From NCBI GenBank assembly GCA_027486845.1, contig JAIXOL010000075.1, positions 46,499-110,498 on the forward strand: a stretch of 64,000 bases of DNA, in the 5' to 3' direction. Numbering within the stretch: the stretch's first letter is position 1; the number at the start of each line of letters is the position of its first letter. This document shows, in pieces, positions 28,845-37,695 of the stretch. The notes beneath the pieces are model-generated. The model had not been told where the DNA came from. It did not search any database and saw only the letters and a program-made list of their open reading frames with translations. Source of the stretch: Cytophagaceae bacterium. Lineage in GTDB: Bacteria; Bacteroidota; Bacteroidia; Cytophagales; Spirosomataceae. Both the position numbers and the translations under genes were made by a program.

Positions 28845-29270
28845 ATGAACCTCAACGAAAAAATCAGACGCTTCATAAGTGAGCAAGATTTAACCTCAAC
28901 TAAGTTTGCAGACGAGATAGGTGTGCCTCGTCCGAGTATTTCTCACATTTTATCTGATAGAAATAAGCCCAGTCTTGAAATTGTTCAGAAAATGTACCGA
29001 AGATACCCAGAATTGGGCTTTACCTGGTTTTTAGAAGAAGAAGATATAACAACTAAAACAGCTACTCAAATTACTTCTAGTCAGACACTTACAAGCATAA
29101 AACGCCCTGAGTATTCGCCTCGAGAATCGAATGAAAGAAAATTACCCGAACTTAGTCCAACACAGCAAAATCTGAATCCTGCCATTTTGTCAAGTTTAAA
29201 CCACGGTAGCATTGCACGCATCATGGTTGTATTCACTGACGGTACAATTCAAGAGTTCAAAACCAACTAA
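28845..29270 (+). CDS. XRE-family helix-turn-helix regulator
   Basis: 141 residues. The N-terminal ~65 residues form a Cro/CI-type HTH (EKIRRFISEQDLTSTKFADEIGVPRPSISHILSDRNKPSLEIVQKM), with recognition helix around RPSISHILS. The remainder is a Ser/Thr/Pro-rich linker and a short beta-like tail (SIARIMVVFTDGTIQEF). Bacteroidota genomes carry many such small DNA-binding proteins of unknown target. It precedes the cobalamin riboswitch-btuB locus on the same strand, but the riboswitch begins 150 bases later, so co-regulation is unlikely. Confidence 0.8.
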   Translation: MNLNEKIRRFISEQDLTSTKFADEIGVPRPSISHILSDRNKPSLEIVQKMYRRYPELGFTWFLEEEDITTKTATQITSSQTLTSIKRPEYSPRESNERKLPELSPTQQNLNPAILSSLNHGSIARIMVVFTDGTIQEFKTN

Positions 29271-29423
29271 CAAAATATTATCCCAAATTGAGATTCATTA
29301 AAATCTATATTGTACAGCCAAAACATATTTCGTTTGTTGTGGCTGTTTTCTTTTTCAATCCTCCACAAATCTTCTTATCTATTTTCAGAATCAAATTTAT
29401 TCCTTTATCTTTGACTATGAATT

Positions 29424-29648
29424 ACGGTGCTATCGGCAAATACTACTTTTTGCTTTTAGCTTAATAGGGAATCTCGTCCAGCAGCAATGCTTCAATCGAG
29501 AACTGTCCCCGCAACTGTAAACCTCGTCAGAACTTTCGGTTCTGAAAACTGATTGCCTTGTCAATGGCATACTTAGCTTTACCACTGCTTTAACTAAAGC
29601 GGGAAGGTTTCGCAATCAGTGAGGTGAGTCAGGAGACCTGCCATACTT
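29424..29648 (+). ncRNA. Cobalamin (B12) riboswitch
   Basis: Contains the conserved blocks in order: TTAATAGGGAATC (29461), GAACTGTCCCCGCAACTGTAA-type core (ending 29520) and the B12 box AGTCAGGAGACCTGCC (29627-29642). It lies 155 bases before the btuB-like start, fitting translational or transcriptional repression by adenosylcobalamin. The 5' boundary is approximate. Confidence 0.92.
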
Positions 29649-29803
29649 CGTATGATTCATTTGCTTTCGGAGGAAGAGCTATGTTTCGAATCAAGAACAA
29701 AATCCTAATTGTATTTATTAGTCGAAGTGCATCGACTTTACATGCTATATTTAGCAAACAAGGTTATGATGCTTTTTGTACGAAAATTTAATTTGTTTTT
29801 CTA

Positions 29804-31858
29804 ATGCAAAATCCAGCAAATGCTGCATTGCGGCGTATCAAAAAACTGGCTAATAAATGCCTGTTAAACATTCCCAAAATTTTGTTTTTAGGTTATGGTT
29901 TTGGTATATCGGTAGGGGCTTTTTCACAAGAAATTTCATCGCCCGATTGTAAAGATTGTAAGCCACTTAACGAGGTTCAGGTGTTTGGTTTTTCACCCGA
30001 AAAATTTATGGCCGGACTAAAAGTTCAGAAGATTGACTCGGTGAATTTAGCTCGATATCAGCACCAAAGTTTATCAGATTTTTTACAATTTCAAGTACCA
30101 ATTGCTCTCAAATCTTATGGCTCGGGACAACTCACAACTATCTCTTTTCGGGGCACTTCGGCCAGCCACACAGCTGTACTTTGGAATGGTTTGAATATCA
30201 ATTCGCCAACTGTTGGACTTTCTGATTTATCTACGATTCCATTGATGGGTTTCGACCAAATGGCTATTCAATTTGGCTCGTCGGCAAGTTGTGTGGGTAG
30301 CGACGCAGTAGGTGGCAGTATTTTACTAAACTCAGTACCAAATTGGAACAACAAAGGTATCAATTCAGTTGTTGGAGGACAACTCGGGAGTTTCAGAAGT
30401 GGCAATCTCAATGCGGGTTTACGCTTAAGTAGGACTTCTAAAAATGGCGTTTTAAATGGAAAAACACTTTTTTATGGTGGAAATATCAGAAATTTTAATG
30501 GCAAAACTCCTGCAAACGATGAAGTAAGAATTGATAGAAAAGGACATGAATATTCAATTGAACCATCGAAAACAACGCAAAAAGGATTCGTTCAGGATTT
30601 GTATTTTAGATTTGATACGAAAAAAAAATCTACATACCGACTCATTTACCTCAATACTTGGTTTACTGACAATAAACTAACGATTCAACCGAGCGTCATT
30701 AATTTTAGAGAAATAACCCAAACACAGGCATTTAGATTTATCGGCGGAACTCAACTTGATAATACATCAGTAAAATTAGGTTTTATCAGAGATATTTTAG
30801 ATTATGGCAAAGGAGACTTTTCAAATCCGAGCCAAGCCTCAACTGACCGATATATCGTTCGTGCAGAACATGACTTTGTTTTTCATAAAAACCCTGCAAA
30901 TCTGACCTTCAGAACTGGTGGCGAATTTGTTCATTATGCCACCAAAGTTGATGGTTATGGGCCAAATATTGTCTATGAAAACAGAGGAGATGCCTATGCA
31001 CTCATTCGTAAAACCTTTGATTGGAATAATCAAACGAATAAAATAATCACCACACTAAATCTCAGACAAGCATTTTCAAATTTTTATAAAGCACCATTTA
31101 CACCTGCATTTGGATTTATTTTTAATCTTTTCACGAACAAATTACAACAACTGGAATTTCTGGCAAATGTTGCCCGTAGTTATCGTTTACCAACTTTAAA
31201 TGAACGATATTGGAAAGTACTGGGTAATCCTGATATACAGCCTGAAAATGGTTTTAATAAAGAAATAGGCTTGGAGTATAAGAAATTTCATGGCAAATAC
31301 TTTAAATCTTCTTTATCAGTAAATGCTTTTCATAATCTCATTGATAATTGGACGTACTGGAATCCTGAGAAAAACTACCGAGTCGAAAATCTACAACAGG
31401 TTTTGACCAAAGGCTTAGAATTTAATTCTTCTTTCAAATACAATAATTTCATTCAGCAAAAAACTGCGGGCTTGATTTTGGCTTATTCGCTCACTGATGC
31501 TTCACAGCAAAAAGTATATGATGTCTATTCACAAAATCTAATTGGTAAACAACTTATCTATGTGCCTTATCATGCGATTTCGGGAAGTATTTTCTACGGC
31601 CAAAAAAGTTGGAATGCGAGTGTTCAAGGAGTATTCAATTCTGTACGTTATTTTACTTTCGACCATTCGGGTCAGCCTTTACCTCCATACTTTATTGTCA
31701 ACGCAACTTTAACACATAAAATCAAATTTATGTCGCAAGCAGCAAACTTAGTTTTACAGGCCAACAATATTACCAACACCGTTTACCCAAATATCAAACG
31801 CAATGCTATGCCAGGTGTAAATTTCCAGTTGGCGGCTGTATTTAACTTTCATCAATAA
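29804..31858 (+). CDS. btuB: TonB-dependent outer-membrane receptor, vitamin B12 type (BtuB-like)
   Basis: 684 residues. A signal segment (ILFLGYGFGISVGAFSQ) is followed by a plug domain (about residues 55-185: LNEVQVFGFSPEKF..., TISFRGTSASHTAVLWNGLNINSPTVGLSDLSTIP, GSDAVGGSILLN) and a 22-strand-type barrel ending in GVNFQLAAVFNFHQ. The cobalamin riboswitch directly upstream makes B12 or cobinamide uptake the likely role. The N terminus is long; internal starts are possible. The next gene, 52 bases on, encodes a BtuG-like surface lipoprotein. Confidence 0.88.
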   Translation: MQNPANAALRRIKKLANKCLLNIPKILFLGYGFGISVGAFSQEISSPDCKDCKPLNEVQVFGFSPEKFMAGLKVQKIDSVNLARYQHQSLSDFLQFQVPIALKSYGSGQLTTISFRGTSASHTAVLWNGLNINSPTVGLSDLSTIPLMGFDQMAIQFGSSASCVGSDAVGGSILLNSVPNWNNKGINSVVGGQLGSFRSGNLNAGLRLSRTSKNGVLNGKTLFYGGNIRNFNGKTPANDEVRIDRKGHEYSIEPSKTTQKGFVQDLYFRFDTKKKSTYRLIYLNTWFTDNKLTIQPSVINFREITQTQAFRFIGGTQLDNTSVKLGFIRDILDYGKGDFSNPSQASTDRYIVRAEHDFVFHKNPANLTFRTGGEFVHYATKVDGYGPNIVYENRGDAYALIRKTFDWNNQTNKIITTLNLRQAFSNFYKAPFTPAFGFIFNLFTNKLQQLEFLANVARSYRLPTLNERYWKVLGNPDIQPENGFNKEIGLEYKKFHGKYFKSSLSVNAFHNLIDNWTYWNPEKNYRVENLQQVLTKGLEFNSSFKYNNFIQQKTAGLILAYSLTDASQQKVYDVYSQNLIGKQLIYVPYHAISGSIFYGQKSWNASVQGVFNSVRYFTFDHSGQPLPPYFIVNATLTHKIKFMSQAANLVLQANNITNTVYPNIKRNAMPGVNFQLAAVFNFHQ

Positions 31859-31910
31859 TATTTACAGTAAATTTTAAATTCAAAAATTGCGGTATTCCGC
31901 CCAAAGAAAA

Positions 31911-33002
31911 ATGTTAAATCAATTTTTATCAGCACGCACACTTAGAAATCTAAGTTTGATTTCATTAACGACGCTCGCTCTTAGCTCATGCGAGAAAACA
32001 GAAAGTACTCCAACACAACCTTATGATGATGGCGTATTCGTAATTAATGCAGGAAACTTCTTTGATAACAACGGAACACTATCATTAGTAAGCCGAGATA
32101 GAAAGATAACCGCAACTGATATATTTCTAAAAGAAAATAATCGTTCGATAGCAGGCGGAATAACAGACTATTCGGAGGTAGATGAGAAAGGGGTTATACT
32201 TGTAGATAATTCCACCGACGGAAAGGATGTTATTGAAATAGTAAATGCACGAACATTCAAAAGTATAGCAAGTCTTAAAGGAGAAATTGATAATCCACGT
32301 AAGGTGATTAAGGTAGGCACTAACAAGGCATACATCACTTGCTGGGATACTTTCAATGCTGACTATACCTATAAGCAAGGCTTCGTGGCAGTGCTTGATT
32401 TGGTTTTAAATAAAATCACAAAAAAGATTCCAGTAGATAGTGGTGCGGAAGATATTACTGTGATTGGTAACTTGGCATACGTAGGCAATATAGATGCTCG
32501 ACCAACAATCAAAGTAATCGACACACAAAAAGATGAAGTAAAAGAAAGCATTGAAATTGGGGCTAATCCAAATAATTTTGTTTTAGACGCAGCTAATAAA
32601 ATCTGGATGACTTCTGCTAATGCAATTATTTTATTTGATCCGATTACTAAAACTTTTAATACAAAACTCAAAGCTAGTACAAATGATAAAAAAACGCCGA
32701 GTAGTTTGTGTATGAGTAAAGATAAGAAAACGCTATTTTGTACTTACAATTTTTTTGATTCAGCCGACGGTTATAAACTAAAAGGAGAAATAAGTGCAAT
32801 AGATATTTCTACTGGCACGCACAAGACATTTATAAATCGAGCATTTTCTTCAGTAGGTTTTGATTCAGAAAGTGAAATAATTTATACGAGTCTTATCCCA
32901 TCTTATAAACAAAGTGGTTATATTTTCAGATACCAAACTTCAGGAATTTTAATAGATTCAGTAAAAGTTGAGATAGCTCCAAGCAGATTTTATTTTAAAT
33001 AA
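31911..33002 (+). CDS. YncE/BtuG-like beta-propeller lipoprotein
   Basis: 363 residues from the ATG at 31911 (MLNQFLSARTLRNLSL). The signal peptide ends at a lipobox (ALSSC, cysteine near residue 26). The mature part has repeated blades of the YncE/DUF5074 type (VFVINAGNFFDNNGTLSLVSRD, KAYITCWDTFNADYTYKQGFVAVLDL, LAYVGNIDARPTIKVIDTQKDEV). In Bacteroides a seven-bladed surface lipoprotein, BtuG, captures B12 and hands it to BtuB; gene order after btuB and the riboswitch supports the same role here. That functional call is inference; sequence identity to BtuG was not measured. Confidence 0.78.
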   Translation: MLNQFLSARTLRNLSLISLTTLALSSCEKTESTPTQPYDDGVFVINAGNFFDNNGTLSLVSRDRKITATDIFLKENNRSIAGGITDYSEVDEKGVILVDNSTDGKDVIEIVNARTFKSIASLKGEIDNPRKVIKVGTNKAYITCWDTFNADYTYKQGFVAVLDLVLNKITKKIPVDSGAEDITVIGNLAYVGNIDARPTIKVIDTQKDEVKESIEIGANPNNFVLDAANKIWMTSANAIILFDPITKTFNTKLKASTNDKKTPSSLCMSKDKKTLFCTYNFFDSADGYKLKGEISAIDISTGTHKTFINRAFSSVGFDSESEIIYTSLIPSYKQSGYIFRYQTSGILIDSVKVEIAPSRFYFK

Positions 33003-33028
33003 AAGAAAAAATCAGCCAATCATTTTAT

Positions 33029-33074
33029 AAACATTAAAAAAGGAGGAAGGTAACTTTCTCCTTTTTTAATGTTT
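33029..33074 (+). terminator. Terminator of the btuB operon
   Basis: ACATTAAAAAAGGAG and CTCCTTTTTTAATGT pair perfectly (15 bp) around a 12-base loop. Confidence 0.88.
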
Positions 33075-33455
33075 AGTTTCTTGCAAAACTTCAGCTACAT
33101 TTAGCATTTTTGGTACAAAATTTTACTTGGATAATAAAATTATTAAAAATTAGAATATTCCTATAGAAATATATATAATTGACATATTGTTTTTTGACAC
33201 AAAAACCACTATTTAAGGCTTTCAATATATTAAATGGATTAACTTATCGTTTCGAAGATTTAATAATGCTTAAAAACGATTTTTAAGGCACTTTAAAAAG
33301 AAAGACTTTTGTAAAATATTATACTATTCGTAATTTTCATATTTTTATTATATATAATTAATAAAATACATTAAATACTTTTTATAATTATTGTATTTTT
33401 TATATATTTATATATTTATATATTTATTATTTTACATATAGTACTTTCTTATTTT

Positions 33456-33512
33456 TTATTATTATACAAACATAAAATAAAAATTATTGTTTTATGTTTG
33501 TATAATAATAAT
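33456..33512. repeat. 22-bp perfect inverted repeat
   Basis: Arms 33456-33477 and 33491-33512 are exact reverse complements (core TATACAAACATAAAA), separated by 13 bases. It could be a cruciform, a protein binding site or an element end. Confidence 0.7.
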
Positions 33513-33673
33513 TTAAACTTTATAATATAATTATACATAATAATATCTTTATACATAATTTTATATATTATATATTTTAAAAATTATAAATATAATATAC
33601 AATAAAATAAAATAAATAAGTATTTATATAAAAAAATTTATTATTATATTAATACTTATTTATTTTTAAGTAC

Positions 33674-33682
33674 TGTGGATAA
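33674..33682 (-). promoter_or_regulatory. Consensus DnaA box
   Basis: TGTGGATAA, the complement of TTATCCACA, 75 bases before the parA start and at the edge of the AT-rich stretch. Confidence 0.45.
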
Positions 33683-33756
33683 AATTAATTAAGACAATAT
33701 TGTTAATATATTTTATTTATCCTATATTGCAGGTAAATATTATTCTTTCATATCCA

Positions 33757-34521
33757 ATGATTATTAGCGTAGTTAACAACAAGGGTGGGGTTGGTAAAAC
33801 CACTTCGACTCAAAACTTAGGGGCGGCGTTTAAAAAATTTGCAGGAGCAAGAGTCTTGTTTATTGACCTCGATGGACAAGCAAGTTTGACGCGTTGCTTC
33901 GGAATACAAGAATCTCAAGTGGGGAGAAATCATGTAGGCAATTATTTAACTGGCGAATTATCGTTCGATACTGTAGCTATTCAAACTCCGATTGGAGATT
34001 TGTTGCCAAGCTCTGCCGAACTGAATGCTAAAGAGGATTCCATCAAGGCTTCACCCGTATTTCCATTTAACTTAAAATTACTGCTTGACAAGGTCAAGAA
34101 AGATTATGAGTTTGTAATGATTGACTGTCCGCCTACACTTTCAGGTATGACACGTATTGCATTAATTGCTTGCGATATGTATTTGGTTCCATTACAAGCC
34201 GAGTTTTTAAGTTATGAAGGCTTACGTAATTTCTTGATTTATTCTTCAGAGCTTCAACAAATAAGTCCAAATACTCATTTAGGTGGCGTTTTTGCAACTC
34301 GATACAATCCGAAGATTAACAAAAAATTAAGTAATGATTTAGTTGAAGCAACTAAACAACAACTTGGTGATAAATTTTTCACAACAACTATCCGTGACAA
34401 TATTGCGATTTCGGAAGCACAAGCCAATGGGATGGATATATTTTCGTATTCGCCAGATAGCAATGGGTCGATGGACTACTATAATCTAACTAAAGAGATT
34501 TTGGATGGTATAAAACAATAG
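33757..34521 (+). CDS. ParA-family ATPase, plasmid-type partition protein
   Basis: 254 residues from the ATG at 33757 (MIISVVNNKGGVGKTTS). Deviant Walker A motif NKGGVGKTTSTQN near residue 8, Walker A' VLFIDLDGQASLT near 40 and Walker B FVMIDCPPTLSG near 120: a ParA/Soj-type ATPase that moves DNA by nucleoid-bound gradients. It differs from the second ParA at 56851 and is paired with a ribbon-helix-helix protein rather than ParB, the arrangement of many plasmid partition loci. An upstream in-frame TTG at 33700 adds a hydrophobic stretch in AT-rich DNA and is disfavoured. Probably from an integrated plasmid. Confidence 0.88.
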   Translation: MIISVVNNKGGVGKTTSTQNLGAAFKKFAGARVLFIDLDGQASLTRCFGIQESQVGRNHVGNYLTGELSFDTVAIQTPIGDLLPSSAELNAKEDSIKASPVFPFNLKLLLDKVKKDYEFVMIDCPPTLSGMTRIALIACDMYLVPLQAEFLSYEGLRNFLIYSSELQQISPNTHLGGVFATRYNPKINKKLSNDLVEATKQQLGDKFFTTTIRDNIAISEAQANGMDIFSYSPDSNGSMDYYNLTKEILDGIKQ

Positions 34522-34577
34522 CAGTTTAGTTTAGTCAATTAAACATAATTAGCACCTAAAGTAAAAAAAATATCACA

Positions 34578-34904
34578 ATGGCAAAAAATAAAAATTTCAC
34601 ATTTGAAAGTTTAGTTCCGACAGGTAAAACAGCAGAAAGTGCAGCAGCAACTCAGGCGACCATTATATTAAATTCAATGCAAGAATCTGGGCCATCAACC
34701 AAAGTAACATTTGATTGCCCTAATGAATTGGTTGAGCAAATGAAAGATTATGGGTATTGGGAGGGGATGTCTCAGAAAGATATTATCATCGAGGCTCTTG
34801 GAGTTTTTTTTGAAGATAAAAAAATAAAAGAAAGGCCAGAAAAAGTAAAAATGCGTAAGAAAGTAGGCCGTAAGCCTAAAGCATTAAAGGCATTTATGAG
34901 TTGA
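34578..34904 (+). CDS. Small ribbon-helix-helix-like partition partner
   Basis: 108 residues. The centre reads TKVTFDCPNELVEQMKDYGYWEGMSQKDIIIEALGVFF (residues 41-78), fitting the strand-helix-helix pattern of CopG/MetJ/Arc folds, followed by a highly basic tail (KVKMRKKVGRKPKALK) suited to DNA binding. It starts 56 bases after parA on the same strand. Together they look like a type Ib-style partition operon in which this protein binds the centromere and represses the operon. Family assignment is by pattern, not by search. Confidence 0.6.
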   Translation: MAKNKNFTFESLVPTGKTAESAAATQATIILNSMQESGPSTKVTFDCPNELVEQMKDYGYWEGMSQKDIIIEALGVFFEDKKIKERPEKVKMRKKVGRKPKALKAFMS

Positions 34905-35103
34905 TTTTTTATAATTTCACAATCACAGGTTTTTGTAACATATCCAAAAAGCAACATCAAATGCTTTCCCAATTAAAATTTATTTATTAGGAGAGTGTTA
35001 CTTTTTTTTGAACCTGTTGGAAAAGAATATAATTAATTTTAAAAAATTAGAGTTTCCTTAATAGTTTCTTAAGAAAGTTCATGTAAATTTCAGATAATCT
35101 TAT

Positions 35104-35157
35104 AGAGCATAGTGACCAGTCTAAAACAGATTCACTAAAAATTGGAGACTATGCTCT
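35104..35157. repeat. Compound hairpin
   Basis: AGAGCATAGT and ACTATGCTCT are perfect 10-base arms; inside, AGTGA and TCACT also pair. No T run follows, so it is not a typical terminator. Confidence 0.45.
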
Positions 35158-35271
35158 TTCATTCATCTTCGCTAACAAATACCTCATTACACAAATTTCT
35201 ATTTTACTGAAGCACAGACAAATATTTGATTATTTGGTAGGGGACTTTCTTCCTCAGTAAACTATCAACGT

Positions 35272-35388
35272 TTATTCACAGTAAAACATAAGTTTTCAAC
35301 AAATGTTCCACGTGGATTTTTGTGCATTTGTGGATTTAATTTTCCGAAAATGCCTATTTTAGGGATAACTTGCAAATAGTTATCAACA
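35272..35388. promoter_or_regulatory. Cluster of DnaA-box-like sites
   Basis: TTATTCACA (35272-35280, fits TTATNCACA), TGTGGATTT (35330-35338, two mismatches, reverse) and TTATCAACA (35380-35388, one mismatch) within 117 bases, surrounding a parS-like palindrome. Looks like a plasmid-type origin region. Confidence 0.4.
35304..35319. promoter_or_regulatory. parS-like site
   Basis: TGTTCCACGTGGATTT carries the perfect core TCCACGTGGA and matches the left two-thirds of the ParB centromere consensus TGTTTCACGTGAAACA well. It could serve the ParB encoded at 55962 or be a relic. Confidence 0.45.
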
Positions 35389-35870
35389 ACCATCATTTAT
35401 TTGCGTTTTACAAGAATTAAGCTATTTTTTTGATAGTCAATATTGTATCTAGTTTTTTTAGTCCACGGAATTCTGCAAGTCCACAATAAAATAATAAGTT
35501 CATAGGCAGGAATATAGATATTTGTAAATTTGTCGATTAATATAATATAATCACTTATTTTATAATTTATCTTTAATACTTTCATTTTAAGGTCGCATCT
35601 AATAATAATAAAATAGGCTTTTAGGGGTTGATGAGAATTGAATATTCACTCACAATACATCAGTAATAATTTTTCATCCAATTCTCAGAGAGAACCATAA
35701 GCTAAAAAACCATAGTTAAAAAGTATTTTTAAGATAGCTACATGTTATGCAATAGGTAGTAGAGAGTAGTTGGAGATTGAAAGTAAATAAACTCAGTCGG
35801 TAAATTTATTTATTCTACATATAGATTAAAAAAGGTATAAAAGTATAATAAATAAAAGTATAATAAATAT

Positions 35871-35898
35871 ATGTTTTATAATTTACATTATGTTAAAT
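35871..35898 (+). other. Candidate dif site (XerC/XerD recombination)
   Basis: ATGTTTTATAA-TTTACA-TTATGTTAAAT: an 11+6+11 layout. The right arm is identical to the Escherichia coli XerD arm TTATGTTAAAT; the left arm keeps only the inner ATAA. It lies where the orientation of housekeeping genes switches from rightward to leftward. Confidence 0.45.
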
Positions 35899-35935
35899 AG
35901 GATTTTATTAATTTAACATGCTTCTATACTCTCCC

Positions 35936-35974
35936 AAAAAAAAAGTCTGCTAAATTTCTATTAGCAGACTTTTT
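35936..35974 (-). terminator. Terminator of the TPR/coiled-coil gene
   Basis: GTCTGCTAA and TTAGCAGAC pair around a 7-base loop, with a run of A on the left that is a U tract for the minus-strand transcript. Confidence 0.8.
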
Positions 35975-36011
35975 AAACTTAAAATATTACAAATAAACAA
36001 TTGATAATCAA

Positions 36012-37469
36012 TTACTTACGTTTTGCACATTGTTCAAGCACCCCTTTTAAATTATCAAGGTTAGCATTAGTGTCTTGGTCGTCAGCTTTTAATGATTTAC
36101 ATTTATCAAAATATGTTTTAGCTTGATTGAACGTTCCACAAACTTGCTCTTCAATTGCTTTACCTTTCTCATTGTAAGTTTTCATATCCATTCTATCCAC
36201 AGCACCTTTAGAGACAACTGCAGAGTTAAAGAAATAAACACCTAAGTTATAATTAGCATCAAAGTTAGCTGGGTCAATTTCAAGAGCTTTTTTGTAGTTG
36301 GTTACGGCTAAATCTTTTAATTCTGCCTCTTTTGCTCTTAAATCTTTCAAATCTGATTCGTTTTTACTGCTATTTTGGACGGCTTCGGTTGCTTTTGCAA
36401 CTTTTTGTTTAGCTGCCTCTACTTCTGAGCTTGCCGAAGCAATCATTTGAGTAACAGATGCAATGTTACCTTTGATTGAGGCTGCATTTTTAGGCTCCTT
36501 TTTCAATCTGTCCGTCAAACGTTTCAATTCTTCTTCTTGAGCTGTTTTTTTGCCTTCTACATTGGCTAAATCTTTTTCTGCATCAGCTTTTTCTTTTGCA
36601 GCTTGACTTACCTCGCTTTCAAGTGGACGGATTTTCTTTTCAAATTCCCCTGCTCCATTTTCATATAATGTACCCAAATTCTTAAAATCTTCCGCTAAAT
36701 TCTTGGCATTATCAGGTGTATTTGGCGTATTAGCAACTCTTTGCTTCATCATATCAATTGCTTCATTCATCATACCCCCACCTAAATAGGCATTGATAAG
36801 TGAACTTTGTAAATCCTTATCTTTTGGATTTACTGCAATACCTTTTTTCAAGATTTCTATTGCTTTGACGTTTTCTTTATCATTTCTGTAAAGTTCAGAT
36901 AGACCATAAAATACTGCAACATCTTTTCCACCTTGCTCGATGAACTTACCAAAGTAGGTTTTTGCATCAGCTAGTGCTTGACCTTGTTGTGCAACAATAC
37001 CGGCATACAAGGTTGAGATTGTATCTTTAGGACTTGTTATAGATGCTAATTTGAAAAGGTTAAGGGCTTTACTGTAATTCTTTAAATTATAGTATCCCGC
37101 ACCTTGCTGCATCAAAGAAGTGTATAATCTTGAAGTTGAACCTGACATTGCAGTTTCAATATCTTTTACTCCCTTCCCACCTGCTGCCTTATCAACTTCT
37201 AAAGCTTTTAAATAGGTATTATATGCTTTTTCAGAGGCAGATGAGTCTTTTCCACAATCGCTCGCCATTTCGATTTGGGATTCAGCAAGTTTTATCCATG
37301 TTGCTGATTTCAATGCTTTCTTGGCATCTTGTGTTGCTTTCTCTGCTTTTGCTATATTTTCTGTAGCAGTTTTACATAAAGCATCTTTTAATTGGGTATC
37401 AATTGCACCCTGAGCATAAACGCCTGTTGTAAATACTGTCATTACAGACGCTAAAATGATTTTTTTCAT
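36012..37469 (-). CDS. Exported TPR and coiled-coil protein
   Basis: 485 residues with a clean signal peptide (MKKIILASVMTVFTTGVYAQ). TPR repeats occupy residues ~115-235 (GAGYYNLKNYSKALNLFKLASITSPKD, IEILKKGIAVNPKDKDLQSSLINAYLGGG). A long Lys/Glu/Ala coiled coil spans about 270-400 (PLESEVSQAAKEKADAEKDL...), and a last TPR follows (YKKALEIDPANFDANYNLGVYFFNSA). Probably a periplasmic or outer-membrane-associated scaffold; no specific function recognised. The next gene upstream on the same strand is gyrA, 226 bases away. Confidence 0.75.
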   Translation of the reverse strand: MKKIILASVMTVFTTGVYAQGAIDTQLKDALCKTATENIAKAEKATQDAKKALKSATWIKLAESQIEMASDCGKDSSASEKAYNTYLKALEVDKAAGGKGVKDIETAMSGSTSRLYTSLMQQGAGYYNLKNYSKALNLFKLASITSPKDTISTLYAGIVAQQGQALADAKTYFGKFIEQGGKDVAVFYGLSELYRNDKENVKAIEILKKGIAVNPKDKDLQSSLINAYLGGGMMNEAIDMMKQRVANTPNTPDNAKNLAEDFKNLGTLYENGAGEFEKKIRPLESEVSQAAKEKADAEKDLANVEGKKTAQEEELKRLTDRLKKEPKNAASIKGNIASVTQMIASASSEVEAAKQKVAKATEAVQNSSKNESDLKDLRAKEAELKDLAVTNYKKALEIDPANFDANYNLGVYFFNSAVVSKGAVDRMDMKTYNEKGKAIEEQVCGTFNQAKTYFDKCKSLKADDQDTNANLDNLKGVLEQCAKRK

Positions 37470-37695
37470 TTGATAAATTCGGTTTTGGTGATAATTATTG
37501 TCAATTTATGGTTTAGACCTTTTTTTTTATTGAAAATATGAAAAATCTGAGCAATTAACAAAGAGTTAACAATCTCAGATATCAATTACCAGTAAACAAT
37601 TATTATTTATACATGCTTCGTAGGTTCGCCGCTACGACTAATAATTGTTTTACTGACAATCTTTGTTCCTACTCTCCCACTCTACTTTAAATTAC

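Larger units (their letters stand above)
33110..33756. other. Extremely AT-rich gene-free stretch
   Basis: From about 33300 to 33660 the sequence is nearly all A and T, with long TATATTTATA runs. No gene seen. It holds a large perfect inverted repeat and, near its right end, an exact DnaA box. It resembles an unwinding element next to a plasmid-type partition operon. Confidence 0.6.
34905..36011. other. 1.1-kb gene-free region with origin-like and dif-like sites
   Basis: No convincing gene; one 62-codon minus-strand frame (35397-35585) has no support. Visible elements: a compound hairpin (35104-35157), three DnaA-box-like sites and a parS-like palindrome (35272-35388), a short inverted repeat GAGAATTG/CAATTCTC (about 35634 and 35680), the dif-like 28-mer and a terminator. 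Confidence 0.6.

Noticed and set aside
35397..35585. 62-codon minus-strand frame near the parS-like site
   Set aside because: No start context, family resemblance or terminator; the composition is what AT-rich noncoding DNA gives.
33300..36000. Chromosomal oriC
   Set aside because: AT-rich DNA and DnaA-like boxes are present, but dnaA is absent and housekeeping genes converge on the region, which argues for a terminus or integrated plasmid instead.
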